DNA of 64,000 nucleotides. Origin: Mayfieldus sp963772265 (lineage in GTDB: Bacteria; Actinomycetota; Thermoleophilia; Solirubrobacterales; 70-9). Positions 34,311 through 43,184 of the stretch are shown piece by piece (position 1 is the stretch's first letter; every line of letters starts with the position of its first letter). The stretch spans positions 248,001-312,000 of the forward strand of contig CAVYWS010000003.1 of assembly GCA_963772265.1 (NCBI GenBank). The letters run 5' to 3'. The translations under genes and the position numbers were made by a program. The notes below the pieces were generated by a model that did no database searches, was not told the origin of the DNA, and saw only the letters and a list, made by a program, of their open reading frames with translations.

Positions 34311-35500
34311 CTAGCCCGCCTCGCGCAGGACCTGGGCCTCGGGGAGCTGCTTGAGCTTCTTCAGGGTGTTGTTCTCGATCTGGCGGATGCGCTCCCGCGT
34401 GACCCCGAATGCCTGGCCGACTTCCTCGAGGGTCAGCGGCTCCACCCCGCAGAGCCCGTAGCGAAGCTCGATCACCTGGCGCTCGCGCTCGGGCAGGACG
34501 TTGAGCGCCTTGCGTACGCCCTCGCGCTGCAGGTGCTCGCTGGCCTCCTCGAACGGCTCGGTGATCCCGTCGTCGGCGACGAAATCGCCGAGCTCGGACT
34601 CGTCCTCGTCGCCGACCGGCTTCTCCAGCGAGACCGGAAGCTGGGCGACGCGAAGGATGTCGCGCACCTCGCGCACCGTCCATTGCAGCTCCTCGGCGAT
34701 CTCCTCGGGCTCGGGCTCGCGGCCGAGGCGCTGTACCAGCTGGCGCTCGACGTGGGCGACCCGGTTGAGCTTCTCGACCATGTGGACCGGGATGCGAATC
34801 GTGCGAGCCTTGTCGGCGATCGCCCGGGTGACCGCCTGGCGGATCCACCAGGTCGCGTAGGTGGAGAACTTGTAGCCGCGCCGGTAGTCGAACTTCTCCA
34901 CCGCCCGGATCAGGCCCAGCGATCCCTCCTGGATCAGGTCCAAAAAGCTCAGCCCGCGGCCGAGATAGCCCTTGGCGATCGAGACCACGAGCCGCAGGTT
35001 CGCCTCGACCATCTGGCGCTTGGCGACCATGTCGCCGCGCTCGATCCGCTTCGCCAGCTCGACCTCCTGCTGGGCGGTGAGCAGCTCGACCCGGCCGATC
35101 GCGCGCAGGTAAAGCCGCAGCGAGTCAAGGCTCGGCTCGACCGTGAGGTCGAGCTCCGGGCGGCGGCGCTCGGACTCCTTTGCCTCCTTGTAGGCGCTGA
35201 CACCGTCTTCGGCGATGACGTCGACGCCGTGCTCGATCAGATGATTGTGGAGCTGGGAGACCTGCTCCTTGGACACGTCCACTTCCTCGAGCGTCGCGGC
35301 GATCTGCTCGAAGGTCAGATAGCCCTGGTCCTGCCCCAGTGAGATCAGTCCTCGCAGCTCTTCCTGCTCGGAAATGGATGAATCCGCTGGGACTGTCCCT
35401 AGCTGCTCGATTTCCTCTTGCTCCCTATCGTCCCCGTCGGTCCTCCCCCGGCAGAGTGCCGTCGGATCCGACGCGCGCCGAGTATAGAGACGGTTCGCAT
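34311..35500 (-). CDS. Principal-type RNA polymerase sigma factor (sigma-70 group 1/2)
   Basis: The protein contains region 1.1-like and 1.2 segments (RLYLRAIGRVELLTAQQEVEL), region 2 (LRLVVSIAKGYLGRGLSFLD, GSLGLIRAVEKFDYRRGYKF, STYATWWIRQAVTRAI), region 3 (IRIPVHMVEKLNRVAHVERQ) and region 4 (VEPLTLEEVGQAFGVTRERI), so it recognises -10 and -35 elements as a housekeeping-like factor. The conserved frame has no normal start codon upstream. The ATG at 35498-35500, with AGGAGG seven bases before it, is an excellent start in another frame, so I infer one indel between about 35,415 and 35,495. The frame also stays open far upstream antisense to folE2; that part is not real. Confidence 0.9.
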
Positions 35501-35519
35501 TCCCTACCCTCCTATTTGG

Positions 35520-36527
35520 ATGGCAAGCAGCGAAACAACCATTCCCACCGCCACGCGCGACGTCCAGTCCGGGCGCCCGGCAACCGAGGTCAGCCTCTCG
35601 CGGGTCGGCGTGACCGGCATCGAGAAGGTCCTGCGGGTCCAGTCCAACGGCACCGAAGAGCTCTACTACGCGGAGCTCGAGTGCTTCGTCGACCTCAACC
35701 CGCAGCAGGCCGGCGTCCACATGTCGCGCTTCGAGGAGGTCGTCGGCGAGGCGATCGACGCGGTGGTCCTCGGCGAGGCGTTTCGCGCCGAGACCCTCGC
35801 CGCCCACATCGCGGAGCGGATTCGCGAGCGCCAGGGCGGGCTGCGCTCGGAGGTGCGGGTGGCGGCCCGCTACCCGGAGACGGTCGTCACCCCGGAGTCG
35901 GGCAACCGCACCCAGGAGATCTACAAGCTGTTCGGCACCGCCGTGGCCTCCGATCGCGGGCTTCGCACCCTGCGCGGCGTCGAGGCCCAGGGGATGACCG
36001 CCTGCCCCTGCGCCCAGGAGATGGTCACCGAGGTCGCCCGCCAGCGCCTCGCCGAGCAGGGGTTCGACGACGACGAGATCGAGCAGGTGGTCGACGCGGT
36101 CCCGATCGCCACCCACAACCAGCGCGGGATCGGAACCCTCTACGTCGGCTGCCCGGAGGGCTGGCCCGCCGACGTCGACGCGCGCGACCTGCTGCACATC
36201 GTGGAGCAATCGATGAGCTCGGAGATCTACGGCCTGCTGAAGCGGCCCGACGAGCTGGCCGTTGTCGAGAAGGCCCACTCGCAGCCCCGCTTCGTCGAGG
36301 ACTGCGCGCGGGAGATGATCCGCCGCGTGATCGAGTCCTACCCCAATCTGCACGACGAGGCGTTCGTGATGGCCCGCCAGGAGAACCTGGAGACGATTCA
36401 CCGCCACAACGTGGTCGCCGAGCGCTACGGGACGGCCGCCGACCTGCGCCAGGAGCTGGAGACGGGAGACCATCTCCCCCACCACCTGACGATGCGCGAG
36501 TGGCTCGAGGCGCCCTGCAGTAGCTAG
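35520..36527 (+). CDS. folE2: GTP cyclohydrolase I type 2 (FolE2/MptA family)
   Basis: FolE2 converts GTP to 7,8-dihydroneopterin triphosphate, the first step of folate synthesis, as a metal-flexible replacement for FolE. The 335-residue protein starts MASSETTIPTATRDVQSGRP and has LSRVGVTGIEKVLRVQ, GMTACPCAQEMVTEVA (conserved Cys pair), IATHNQRGIGTLYVG and EQSMSSEIYGLLKRPDE, then FVEDCAREMIRRV. The ATG chosen lacks a clear Shine-Dalgarno and lies 19 bases from the divergent sigma-factor start; translation could be leaderless. Length is near that of bacterial FolE2 proteins. Confidence 0.9.
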   Translation: MASSETTIPTATRDVQSGRPATEVSLSRVGVTGIEKVLRVQSNGTEELYYAELECFVDLNPQQAGVHMSRFEEVVGEAIDAVVLGEAFRAETLAAHIAERIRERQGGLRSEVRVAARYPETVVTPESGNRTQEIYKLFGTAVASDRGLRTLRGVEAQGMTACPCAQEMVTEVARQRLAEQGFDDDEIEQVVDAVPIATHNQRGIGTLYVGCPEGWPADVDARDLLHIVEQSMSSEIYGLLKRPDELAVVEKAHSQPRFVEDCAREMIRRVIESYPNLHDEAFVMARQENLETIHRHNVVAERYGTAADLRQELETGDHLPHHLTMREWLEAPCSS

Positions 36528-37093
36528 CCAGGCTCGGTTTTCGCCGCCGTTCGACTCTTCCTCTGTTCCTCCAAGCGCCGCCGCAGCCCGAAGAAATAGT
36601 CGGCGCCGCTGATCACCGTCATCGCCACCGCGAGGTAGACCAGGACGTCGACCCAGGCCGGCGCCGGCTCGAAGATGATCAGCGCGAACACAGCAAGGAT
36701 CTGGAGCACGGTCTTCGCCTTGCCGAGCCAGCTGGCCGAGATCACGATCCCCCGCTCGACGGCCAGGGCGCGGAGCCCGGTCACCGCCAGCTCGCGGGCG
36801 ATGATCACCATCGCCACCCAGGCCGCCAGCCGGTCGAGCGAGACCAGCGAGACCAGCGCCGCCACGATCAGCAGCTTGTCGGCGAGCGGGTCCATCAGCT
36901 TGCCGAAGGTGGTCACCGCGTCGCGCGAGCGGGCGAAGTAGCCGTCGAGGCCGTCGGTCAGCGCCGCCAGCGCGAACACTCCCGCCGCCAGCGCGTCGCC
37001 GTTCGGCGTCTCGTCGAGCAGCGCGACGACGATCACCGGCACCGCGAGGATCCGCAGCACGGTGAGCACGTTGGGCAGGTTGAGCGGGAACAT
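36524..37093 (-). CDS. pgsA: CDP-diacylglycerol-glycerol-3-phosphate 3-phosphatidyltransferase
   Basis: PgsA makes phosphatidylglycerophosphate, the precursor of phosphatidylglycerol, in the membrane. The 189-residue protein has the CDP-alcohol phosphotransferase signature DGLDGYFARSRDAVTTFGKL continuing to MDPLADK, with the eight-position D-G-A-R-G-D-D pattern complete, and six likely helices. It starts MFPLNLPNVLTVLRI, typical of PgsA. Its stop overlaps the end of folE2 by four bases (convergent). Confidence 0.92.
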   Translation of the reverse strand: MFPLNLPNVLTVLRILAVPVIVVALLDETPNGDALAAGVFALAALTDGLDGYFARSRDAVTTFGKLMDPLADKLLIVAALVSLVSLDRLAAWVAMVIIARELAVTGLRALAVERGIVISASWLGKAKTVLQILAVFALIIFEPAPAWVDVLVYLAVAMTVISGADYFFGLRRRLEEQRKSRTAAKTEPG

Positions 37094-37118
37094 CGGCGCT
37101 CAGTATGACCCGCCGGGC

Positions 37119-39515
37119 TCAGCCTTCGGCCGATGGCTTGCCCGCTGCCGTGGCGCGGGCGTCGCGGTCGGCGAAGAACGAGTCGTCCTCGATGCTGATG
37201 TGGGGAACGGCGCGCTCCAGCAAACCGGGCATCCACCAGGCCCGGCCGCGCAACAGGACCATCACCGCCGGCACCAGCAGGCAGCGGACCAGGGTCGAGT
37301 CGATTGCGATCGCGACCGCCAGCCCGACTCCGAACTCCTTGACCACGGGGTTGCCGTTGAGCACGAAGCTGGCGAATACGCAGACCATGATCAGCGCCGC
37401 CGAGGTGATCACGCGACCCGTGTTGGCGAGCCCGTCGATGACCGCCTTCGAGGGCTCTCCGTCCTCGCGGTAGTGCTCCGACATCTGCGACATCAGGAAC
37501 ACCTCGTAGTCCATCGAGAGCCCGAAGAGGATCGCGAACATCAGCAGCGGCACGAAGCTGACGATCGGGATCGCATGGTCGAGGCCGATCAGCTCCGCCC
37601 CCCAGCCCTTCTGGAAGACCGCGGTGACGATTCCGTAGGCGGCCGCAACCGAGAGCAGGTTCATCAGCGCGGCCTTGACCGGGACCAGGATCGACCGGAA
37701 GGCGAAGAGCAGGACGATGAAGCTGAGGCCGACCACGATCGCGATCATCGAGGGCAGCTTGTCGCTGATCCGGTCGGCGAGGTCGATGTAGCCGGCGGTC
37801 TGGCCGCCGACGTAGGCGCTGAGGTCGGTTCCCTTCAGCGCCTTCGGAATCACGTCGTCGCGCAGGTCGTCGACCAGGTCCACGGTGCGGTCCGATGAGG
37901 GCGCGGAGCCGGCGATGACGGTGAAGACGACCGCCTTGCCCGGCTTGTCCAAGGTCGGAGGCGAGACCGACTGCACGTCCGGCGCCTTTGAGATCTGCTT
38001 CTCGAGCTTGGTCAGGTCCGGGTCAGACGCGGGGCTGGAGGCCTGCTTCTTGTCATCGCTGAGCTTCTGCTGCTGGGAGGCGGTCTGCTGCTGGGCCTGC
38101 GCCTGGGCCTGCTGCGGAGTCAGCCCGGACGCCTCCCCCTCGGCGGCGATCTGCTGCTGCTGGGCGTCGAGCTGCTGCTGCTGCTGGTTGATCTTGTCGA
38201 GCTGGGACTGGTCGGGCTGCAGCGGCTTGGCGGCGCTGACGGCGATCAACAGGGGTCCGTTGGTGCCGACGCCGAATCCCTTGCGGATCGTGTCGTAGGA
38301 CTTGCGAACCTGGGTCGACTTCGGCATCGCGCCGTTGTCCGATTGCCCAAGGGTCAGATCGAGGACGGGCAGCGCCAGCACGATCAGGACCAGCACCGAG
38401 ACGATCACCGAGGGCCAGGGCCGCCGCGAGACTCCTTCGGCCCAGCGCAGCCACCCGTGTGGCTCGTGGTCGTCGGGGTGGGTGCGGCCGAGCTGGACGC
38501 GCAGCGAGTTGATGCGCGGCCCGAGGGCGCCGAGCATCGCCGGCAGCAGGGTCGTCGCCGCGAGCACGGCGACGACGACCGCAACCGCCGCCGTGAAGCC
38601 GAGCGCGGTCACCAGCGGGATGCCCGCGATTCCCAGCGAGCAGAGGGCGATCACCACCGTGAAGCCGGCGAAGACGACGGCGCCGCCGGAGGTGGCGGTG
38701 GCGCGGGCGACCGACTCGTTGATCTCCATGCCCTGCTTGAGCTGCTGCTTGTGGCGGGTGACGATGAACAGCGCGTAGTCGATTCCGACCCCGAGCCCGA
38801 TCATCGTCGCCAGGGTCGCCGAGATGCTCGGCACCTCGATCGCGTTCTGGAGCAGCCTGATCACCGAGAGCGCGCAGGCCAACCCGAACACCGCCGAGAC
38901 GATCGGCATCGCCATCGCGGTCGCGGTGCCGAAGGCGAGCAGCAGGATGATCACCGCGGCGCTGAGGCCGATCACCTCGCTGATCTCGGTCGAGGGCTTC
39001 GAAAGCGCCTGGCCGACGTATCCGCCGACCGACACCTCGAGCCCGGCCGACCGCGCCGGCTCGGCCGCGTCGAGGATGTTCTGGGCCTGCTCCTCGGAGA
39101 GGTCGGCCGGGCCGACGTCGAGGAGCAGCGGCACGTAGCCGATCGACTTGTCCTTGCTGAGGAAGGCGGCGCCGTCCTGGTCAAGCGGGTTGATGGCCGA
39201 GGTCACGTTCGGCAGGTTGCGAAGCCGCTTCACCGCGGCGTCGACGGCCTTGCTCTTCTCGGCGTCGGTGAGCTTGCCGGTCCTGGCCTCGAACGCCACC
39301 GGGTTGTTCCCGTTGGCCTGCTTCGGGAGGTGGTCGTTGAGAAGGTCGGTGGCGTTGGTGGACCCGGTGCCGGGGAGGGTCAGGTTGTCGTTGGTCTTGT
39401 TGCCCGACGCCTGCCCGGCGACGACCAGCGCCACGGTGACCAGGAACCAGGCCGCGATCACCGGATAGTGGTGCCGGCAGCAGAAGCGCCCGATGAAGTA
39501 GAGAGGTCGCGTCAA
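37119..39515 (-). CDS. MMPL/RND-family transporter
   Basis: The 798-residue protein has two repeats, each with one helix, an external domain and five more helices. It starts MTRPLYFIGRFCCRHHYPVI from a TTG codon. RND features include GLGVGIDYALFIVTRHKQQL in repeat 1 and LFGLSMDYEVFLMSQMSEHY in repeat 2, containing the charged Asp-Tyr pair of the proton relay. Family members export lipids or siderophores in actinobacteria; the cargo here is not known. The second external domain contains a Gln-rich coiled coil of about 80 residues (for example NQQQQQLDAQQQQIAAEGEA) that is unusual. Confidence 0.9.
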   Translation of the reverse strand: MTRPLYFIGRFCCRHHYPVIAAWFLVTVALVVAGQASGNKTNDNLTLPGTGSTNATDLLNDHLPKQANGNNPVAFEARTGKLTDAEKSKAVDAAVKRLRNLPNVTSAINPLDQDGAAFLSKDKSIGYVPLLLDVGPADLSEEQAQNILDAAEPARSAGLEVSVGGYVGQALSKPSTEISEVIGLSAAVIILLLAFGTATAMAMPIVSAVFGLACALSVIRLLQNAIEVPSISATLATMIGLGVGIDYALFIVTRHKQQLKQGMEINESVARATATSGGAVVFAGFTVVIALCSLGIAGIPLVTALGFTAAVAVVVAVLAATTLLPAMLGALGPRINSLRVQLGRTHPDDHEPHGWLRWAEGVSRRPWPSVIVSVLVLIVLALPVLDLTLGQSDNGAMPKSTQVRKSYDTIRKGFGVGTNGPLLIAVSAAKPLQPDQSQLDKINQQQQQLDAQQQQIAAEGEASGLTPQQAQAQAQQQTASQQQKLSDDKKQASSPASDPDLTKLEKQISKAPDVQSVSPPTLDKPGKAVVFTVIAGSAPSSDRTVDLVDDLRDDVIPKALKGTDLSAYVGGQTAGYIDLADRISDKLPSMIAIVVGLSFIVLLFAFRSILVPVKAALMNLLSVAAAYGIVTAVFQKGWGAELIGLDHAIPIVSFVPLLMFAILFGLSMDYEVFLMSQMSEHYREDGEPSKAVIDGLANTGRVITSAALIMVCVFASFVLNGNPVVKEFGVGLAVAIAIDSTLVRCLLVPAVMVLLRGRAWWMPGLLERAVPHISIEDDSFFADRDARATAAGKPSAEG

Positions 39516-39544
39516 CGGTCCATCCCTGCCCGTCCGGCGACAGT

Positions 39545-40261
39545 GTGCCGCATCATTCGGTCATCGCGCCGACCAGCCAGACCGCGGAGCTCGAGAAGCT
39601 GGCGAGGCGGGTGCATCGCTGCACCCGCTGCCCGCGCCTGGTCGAATGGCGCGAGGCGAGCGCCGCCAACCCGCCGCGCCGCTTCCGGGGAGAGCGCTAC
39701 TGGGCCCGGCCGCTGGACGGGTTCGGCGACCCCGCGGCGCGCGTGGTGATCGTCGGCCTGGCGCCGGCGGCGCACGGCGGCAACCGCACCGGGCGGATCT
39801 TCACCGGCGACCGCTCCGGCGACTGGCTGTTCGGCTCGCTGCACCGGACCGGCTTCGCCAACCAGCCCGAATCGGAGCGCCGCGGCGACGGGCTGCGGCT
39901 GCGCGATGCATGGGTCACCGCAGTCAACCGCTGTCCGCCGCCCGCCAACCGCCCGACCACGGCCGAGCGCGACAACTGCCTTCCCTACCTGGAGCGGGAG
40001 CTGGGGCTGCTGGAGAAGGCGCGGGTGCTGGTGGCGCTGGGCAGCTTCGCCTGGGACGGCGCGCTGCGTGCCGTGCAGGCCCTGGGCGAGCCGGCCCCGC
40101 GCCCGAAGCCGCGCTTCGGCCACGGAGCCGAGGCGTCGCTCGGCCGCTGGACGATGCTGGGCAGCTACCACCCGAGCCAGCAGAACACCTTCACCGGCAG
40201 GCTCACCGAGCCAATGCTGGACTCGGTGTTCCAGCGGGCCGGGGACCTTGCCGCGGGCTAG
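39545..40261 (+). CDS. Uracil-DNA glycosylase, family 5 (UDGb)
   Basis: This enzyme removes uracil (and in this family also hypoxanthine) from DNA. The 238-residue protein has an N-terminal iron-sulfur Cys pair (HRCTRCPRLVEW), motif 1 GLAPAAHGGNRTGRIFTGD with no polar catalytic residue at the usual position, which marks family 5, Cys in VNRCPPPANRPT and CLPYLERELGLL, and motif 2 GSYHPSQQNTFTGRL. A GTG start was taken; 29 bases separate it from the divergent transporter start. The 3' end overlaps the convergent membrane gene by 59 bases. Confidence 0.9.
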   Translation: MPHHSVIAPTSQTAELEKLARRVHRCTRCPRLVEWREASAANPPRRFRGERYWARPLDGFGDPAARVVIVGLAPAAHGGNRTGRIFTGDRSGDWLFGSLHRTGFANQPESERRGDGLRLRDAWVTAVNRCPPPANRPTTAERDNCLPYLERELGLLEKARVLVALGSFAWDGALRAVQALGEPAPRPKPRFGHGAEASLGRWTMLGSYHPSQQNTFTGRLTEPMLDSVFQRAGDLAAG

Positions 40262-41267
40262 CCCCGACCTTGCGTTCGATCCCGATCGCGTAGCGCAGGG
40301 TCGTCCAGAGCAGCAGATAGAGCCCGAGCCCGAAGACGGCGGAGAACTCGGACTTGGCGAAGGCAAAGACCTGGGTGACGAAGATCGAGACCAGGACCGA
40401 GCGCTCGAACCAGCGGTAGGCATCCAAGCGCTCGCGGGTGCGGAGCGTGACGACGCCGACCGCCGCGAACAATCCGGAGACCAGCGAGGAGGCGATGCTG
40501 AGGATCTCGAGCAGGGAGAGGTGGCCGCGGTCCCCGGTCACCAGCGTCAGGGCGATGACCTGGGCCAACGAGGCGATCGCGAAGCCGCAGAAGACGATGC
40601 CGATCAGGACCGGGAAGCGCGGCAGCGCGACGATCCGAAGGTAGAAGTCGCGCAGTCCCAGGATCGCGCGCTCGACCGCGACTGGATCGCGAGCCGGGGC
40701 GGCGTCGGCCTCGCGCACCACCTCGCGCAGCGGCGCCACCATCGGGTCGCCCTGGTCGGCGAGGTCGAGCAGGTGAAGCGCCCTGCGGCGCTCGGCGACG
40801 TCGAGATCGCGGACCGCGGCCTCCTTGACCAGCTCGATCGCGTTGACCAGGTACTCGAGCTGCGAAAAGCCGCGATGCCGCTGCAGCGCCCGGAACGAGA
40901 ACCACATCGCGATGAAGATGATGTAGATCATCGCCGCGGTCGGCTTGAAGAAGTAGTTGACGTCGGAGGTGACGAACTTGCCGAGCTCGTCGATGAAGAA
41001 CCCGAAGCCCAGACCGCCCACCACCGCGGCCACCTGACGCGCGGCGCGGGTGATGAAGGAGACCGCGATCACGATCGCGATCATCATCAGCAGCCCGCCC
41101 CAGAGCACGTGGGCGATGTGCAGGCCGCCGCCCCCGAGCTGTGGATAGTTGGTCAGGAAGAGCTGCAGCCGGATGATCAGGACCATCGTCACGGCGCAGA
41201 CCAGGAATGTGTCGAGCAGCTCGCCGATCTCGACACTGCGTGCGGCCAATCGGGGCAGCCTGATCAT
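40203..41267 (-). CDS. Integral membrane protein of unknown function
   Basis: The 354-residue protein has about eight predicted helices: TFLVCAVTMVLIIRLQLFL, IAHVLWGGLLMMIAIVIAVS, a glycine-rich segment VAAVVGGLGFGFFIDELGKF, AAMIYIIFIAMWFSFRAL, then a hydrophilic helical stretch of about 90 residues (EAAVRDLDVAERRRALHLLD) and four more helices. The LHIAHVLWGG and FFIDELGKF motifs look conserved. I do not recognise a named family and its neighbours do not suggest a role. The last 19 codons overlap the convergent UDG gene. Confidence 0.7.
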   Translation of the reverse strand: MIRLPRLAARSVEIGELLDTFLVCAVTMVLIIRLQLFLTNYPQLGGGGLHIAHVLWGGLLMMIAIVIAVSFITRAARQVAAVVGGLGFGFFIDELGKFVTSDVNYFFKPTAAMIYIIFIAMWFSFRALQRHRGFSQLEYLVNAIELVKEAAVRDLDVAERRRALHLLDLADQGDPMVAPLREVVREADAAPARDPVAVERAILGLRDFYLRIVALPRFPVLIGIVFCGFAIASLAQVIALTLVTGDRGHLSLLEILSIASSLVSGLFAAVGVVTLRTRERLDAYRWFERSVLVSIFVTQVFAFAKSEFSAVFGLGLYLLLWTTLRYAIGIERKVGASPRQGPRPAGTPSPALAR

Positions 41268-41341
41268 CAGCTCACCTCGGCGGGCATCTTGGCAGCGGCC
41301 TCCGTCGTCGCCGCTCGGCGCGACGCAATAGCATCGCCGCC

Positions 41342-41851
41342 GTGGCGGGCGAGCTGAACTCGCGGGCAGCGAAGCGGGCCTCCGAGTCGGCGTCGGTGCT
41401 CACCCACTGGATGTCAATTCGGGATTCGAACACCGCCGGCTTCGTCCACGGCGGCGTCGTGATGCGGCTCTGCGACGAGGCGGCCGGGCTGGCGGCGGTT
41501 CGCCATTGCGAGATGCGGATCGTCACCGCGGCGATGGACCGGATGACCTTCATCAGTCCGATCATGATCGGCGAGCTGGTCACCTGCCGCGCCCAGGTCA
41601 ACGCGGCATGGAACACCTCGATGGAGGTCGGCGTCAGGCTCGAGGCCGAGGACCCGCGCCGGGGCGAGGTCCGGCACGGCTCGACCGCCTACTTGACGAT
41701 GGTCGCGGTCGACGAGAAGGGCCGGCCGACGCAGGTGCCCGGCCTGATCGCCGAATCCGAGGACGAGCAGCGCCGCAACCGCGAGGCCGAGCTGCGGCGG
41801 GCCAACCGGCTTGCCGAACGCGAGCAGATCCTCAGCGGGCGGGGCGGCTAG
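41342..41851 (+). CDS. Acyl-CoA thioesterase, hotdog fold
   Basis: The 169-residue protein resembles YciA/BACH-type acyl-CoA hydrolases: HWMSIRDSNTAGFVHGGVVM contains the N-x-x-G-x-V-H-G-G-x-x-M/L active-site turn, followed by LCDEAAGLAAVRHC with the catalytic acid, and RMTFISPIMIGELVTCRAQV. Such enzymes hydrolyse acyl-CoA to free acid and CoA. The C-terminus is a charged helix. GTG start. It is not operonic with an acyl-CoA pathway in view. Confidence 0.85.
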   Translation: MAGELNSRAAKRASESASVLTHWMSIRDSNTAGFVHGGVVMRLCDEAAGLAAVRHCEMRIVTAAMDRMTFISPIMIGELVTCRAQVNAAWNTSMEVGVRLEAEDPRRGEVRHGSTAYLTMVAVDEKGRPTQVPGLIAESEDEQRRNREAELRRANRLAEREQILSGRGG

Positions 41852-41906
41852 GCGTGCATCATCGGTGCGGGCGACGACGGATTCCGCGCCTAGAATGAGC
41901 CAGTCG

Positions 41907-41979
41907 GCCGGCGTAGCTCAGTTGGTAGAGCACTTCACTCGTAATGAAGGGGTCAGCGGTTCGAGTCCGCTCGCCGGCT
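41907..41979 (+). tRNA. tRNA-Thr (anticodon CGT)
   Basis: Acceptor GCCGGCG pairs with CGCCGGC (41972-41978). D-arm AGCTCAGTTGGTAGAGC, anticodon arm CTTCA-CTCGTAA-TGAAG with anticodon CGT, T-arm AGCGGTTCGAGTCCGCT. CCA is not encoded. It is a second threonine isoacceptor in the window, sharing the D-arm and start of the anticodon stem with tRNA-Thr(GGT). Confidence 0.95.
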
Positions 41980-42032
41980 TTAGGGGTGTGCCGCGACCGC
42001 AGGTCGGCGACCAGCGGCCGCGGCAGAGCTGG

Positions 42033-42557
42033 CTAGGCCTGACCCGGGTGCGGGGCGTGACCGCGGTTCGCCCAGGCGTGGCCGAGGGCGAGCGTCAGCG
42101 CCGCCGCGGCGCCACCCGCGACGAGCTCGGCGATCGCCCAGCCGTTGCCGGCCAGGTCGATTCTCAGGGCGTTGTCGAGCGAGGCGCTGCCCGGCCCGAT
42201 CGCGGTGATCGCGAAGACCGCGCCGATCAGCACCAGGTTGTACTCGTAGCCGCCGTCGGTGGACCAGATGCCGTTCTTGAAGTGGACGGTCGCGATCGCC
42301 ATCACCATCACGGCGGTGATCGCGGCTGCACCGAGCGGCGTCAGCAGGCCGAGCGCGATCAGGGTTCCTCCGCCGGCCTCGGCGGTCCCCGCCGCGAGGG
42401 CCATCAGCCACCCGGGAGAGAGGCCGAGGTTGTTCTCGTAGAACGAAGCGGTTGCATCGCGGCCGTTGCCGCCGAACCAGCCGAACAGCTTCTGGGTGCC
42501 GTGGCCCACGAACAGCAGGCCGACGACGATTCGGATGATCAGAATTCCAAGGCTCAT
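42033..42557 (-). CDS. DoxX-family membrane protein
   Basis: The 174-residue protein has four helices and the DoxX start pattern (MSLGILIIRIVVGLLFVGHG, then TQKLFGWFGGNG), followed by GGGTLIALGLLTPLGAAAIT. DoxX relatives are quinone-linked or redox-associated membrane proteins; the exact role of this one is unknown. It stands alone between tRNA-Thr and a divergent SRPBCC gene. Confidence 0.85.
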   Translation of the reverse strand: MSLGILIIRIVVGLLFVGHGTQKLFGWFGGNGRDATASFYENNLGLSPGWLMALAAGTAEAGGGTLIALGLLTPLGAAAITAVMVMAIATVHFKNGIWSTDGGYEYNLVLIGAVFAITAIGPGSASLDNALRIDLAGNGWAIAELVAGGAAAALTLALGHAWANRGHAPHPGQA

Positions 42558-42728
42558 TGGATGCGTTCCTCCTGCGCAAACTCGGTGTCTGCCGCCCTCC
42601 CAGCGGCCCTTACTAAAGATTAGCTACCCGGTCACCCGGGCCTGAAGACCTCTACGCCCGCCGGCGGGGCGACACCCGGGCGCTTGTGGCATTTGGCTCA
42701 GCCAGGCCGGGGTGGCAAACTTGCGGCA

Positions 42729-43178
42729 ATGTCCGTCGCCCGCGGCCAGGCCCTGATCAACGCCCCGCCCAGCCGGGTCTGGGACCTGGTCGGCGATCCC
42801 CGCCGCCATCCCGAGTGGTGGCCACGGGTGATCGAGATTCGGGGCGAGGTCTTCGACGAGGGCAGCAATTACGCCCAGGTGACCAAGGAGCCGATGGGGC
42901 ACATCGAGACCGTGATGGAGATCGTGCAACTCGACGATCTTCGCCAGATCCAGATGCGCTGCACCAAGACAGGCACCTTTGCGAACTGGCTGCTGACCGA
43001 GGCCCAGGGCAACACCTTCGTCGACGTCGAGTTCGGGATGGACCCGATCCGGGTCAGCGATTGGATCGCCGACAAGACCTTCGCCAAGCTCTACTTCCGC
43101 CGCTGGCTAAACCAGTCGCTCGCCGGGCTCGAGGAGGCCGCGATCGGCGGCGAGCCGGACCCCACCCCCGCCGAGTAG
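42729..43178 (+). CDS. SRPBCC (polyketide cyclase/dehydrase-like) protein
   Basis: The 149-residue product MSVARGQALINAPPSRVWDL has the SRPBCC start (I-x-A-P-P-x-x-V-W), then VGDPRRHPEWWPRVIEIRGE and a C-terminal helix (KTFAKLYFRRWLNQSLAGLE). This fold binds hydrophobic ligands in a deep cavity; it is used by cyclases, lipid-transfer proteins and toxins' antidotes, and no ligand can be named. The ATG at 42729 fits the family start better than the open frame upstream. Confidence 0.8.
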   Translation: MSVARGQALINAPPSRVWDLVGDPRRHPEWWPRVIEIRGEVFDEGSNYAQVTKEPMGHIETVMEIVQLDDLRQIQMRCTKTGTFANWLLTEAQGNTFVDVEFGMDPIRVSDWIADKTFAKLYFRRWLNQSLAGLEEAAIGGEPDPTPAE

Positions 43179-43184
43179 GCGGTA

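Noticed and set aside
34311..36485. A 724-residue sigma factor with a long novel N-terminus
   Set aside because: The first 330 residues are antisense to folE2 and have shadow-type Leu/Ala/Arg composition; a good ribosome site and ATG at 35500 mark the true start.
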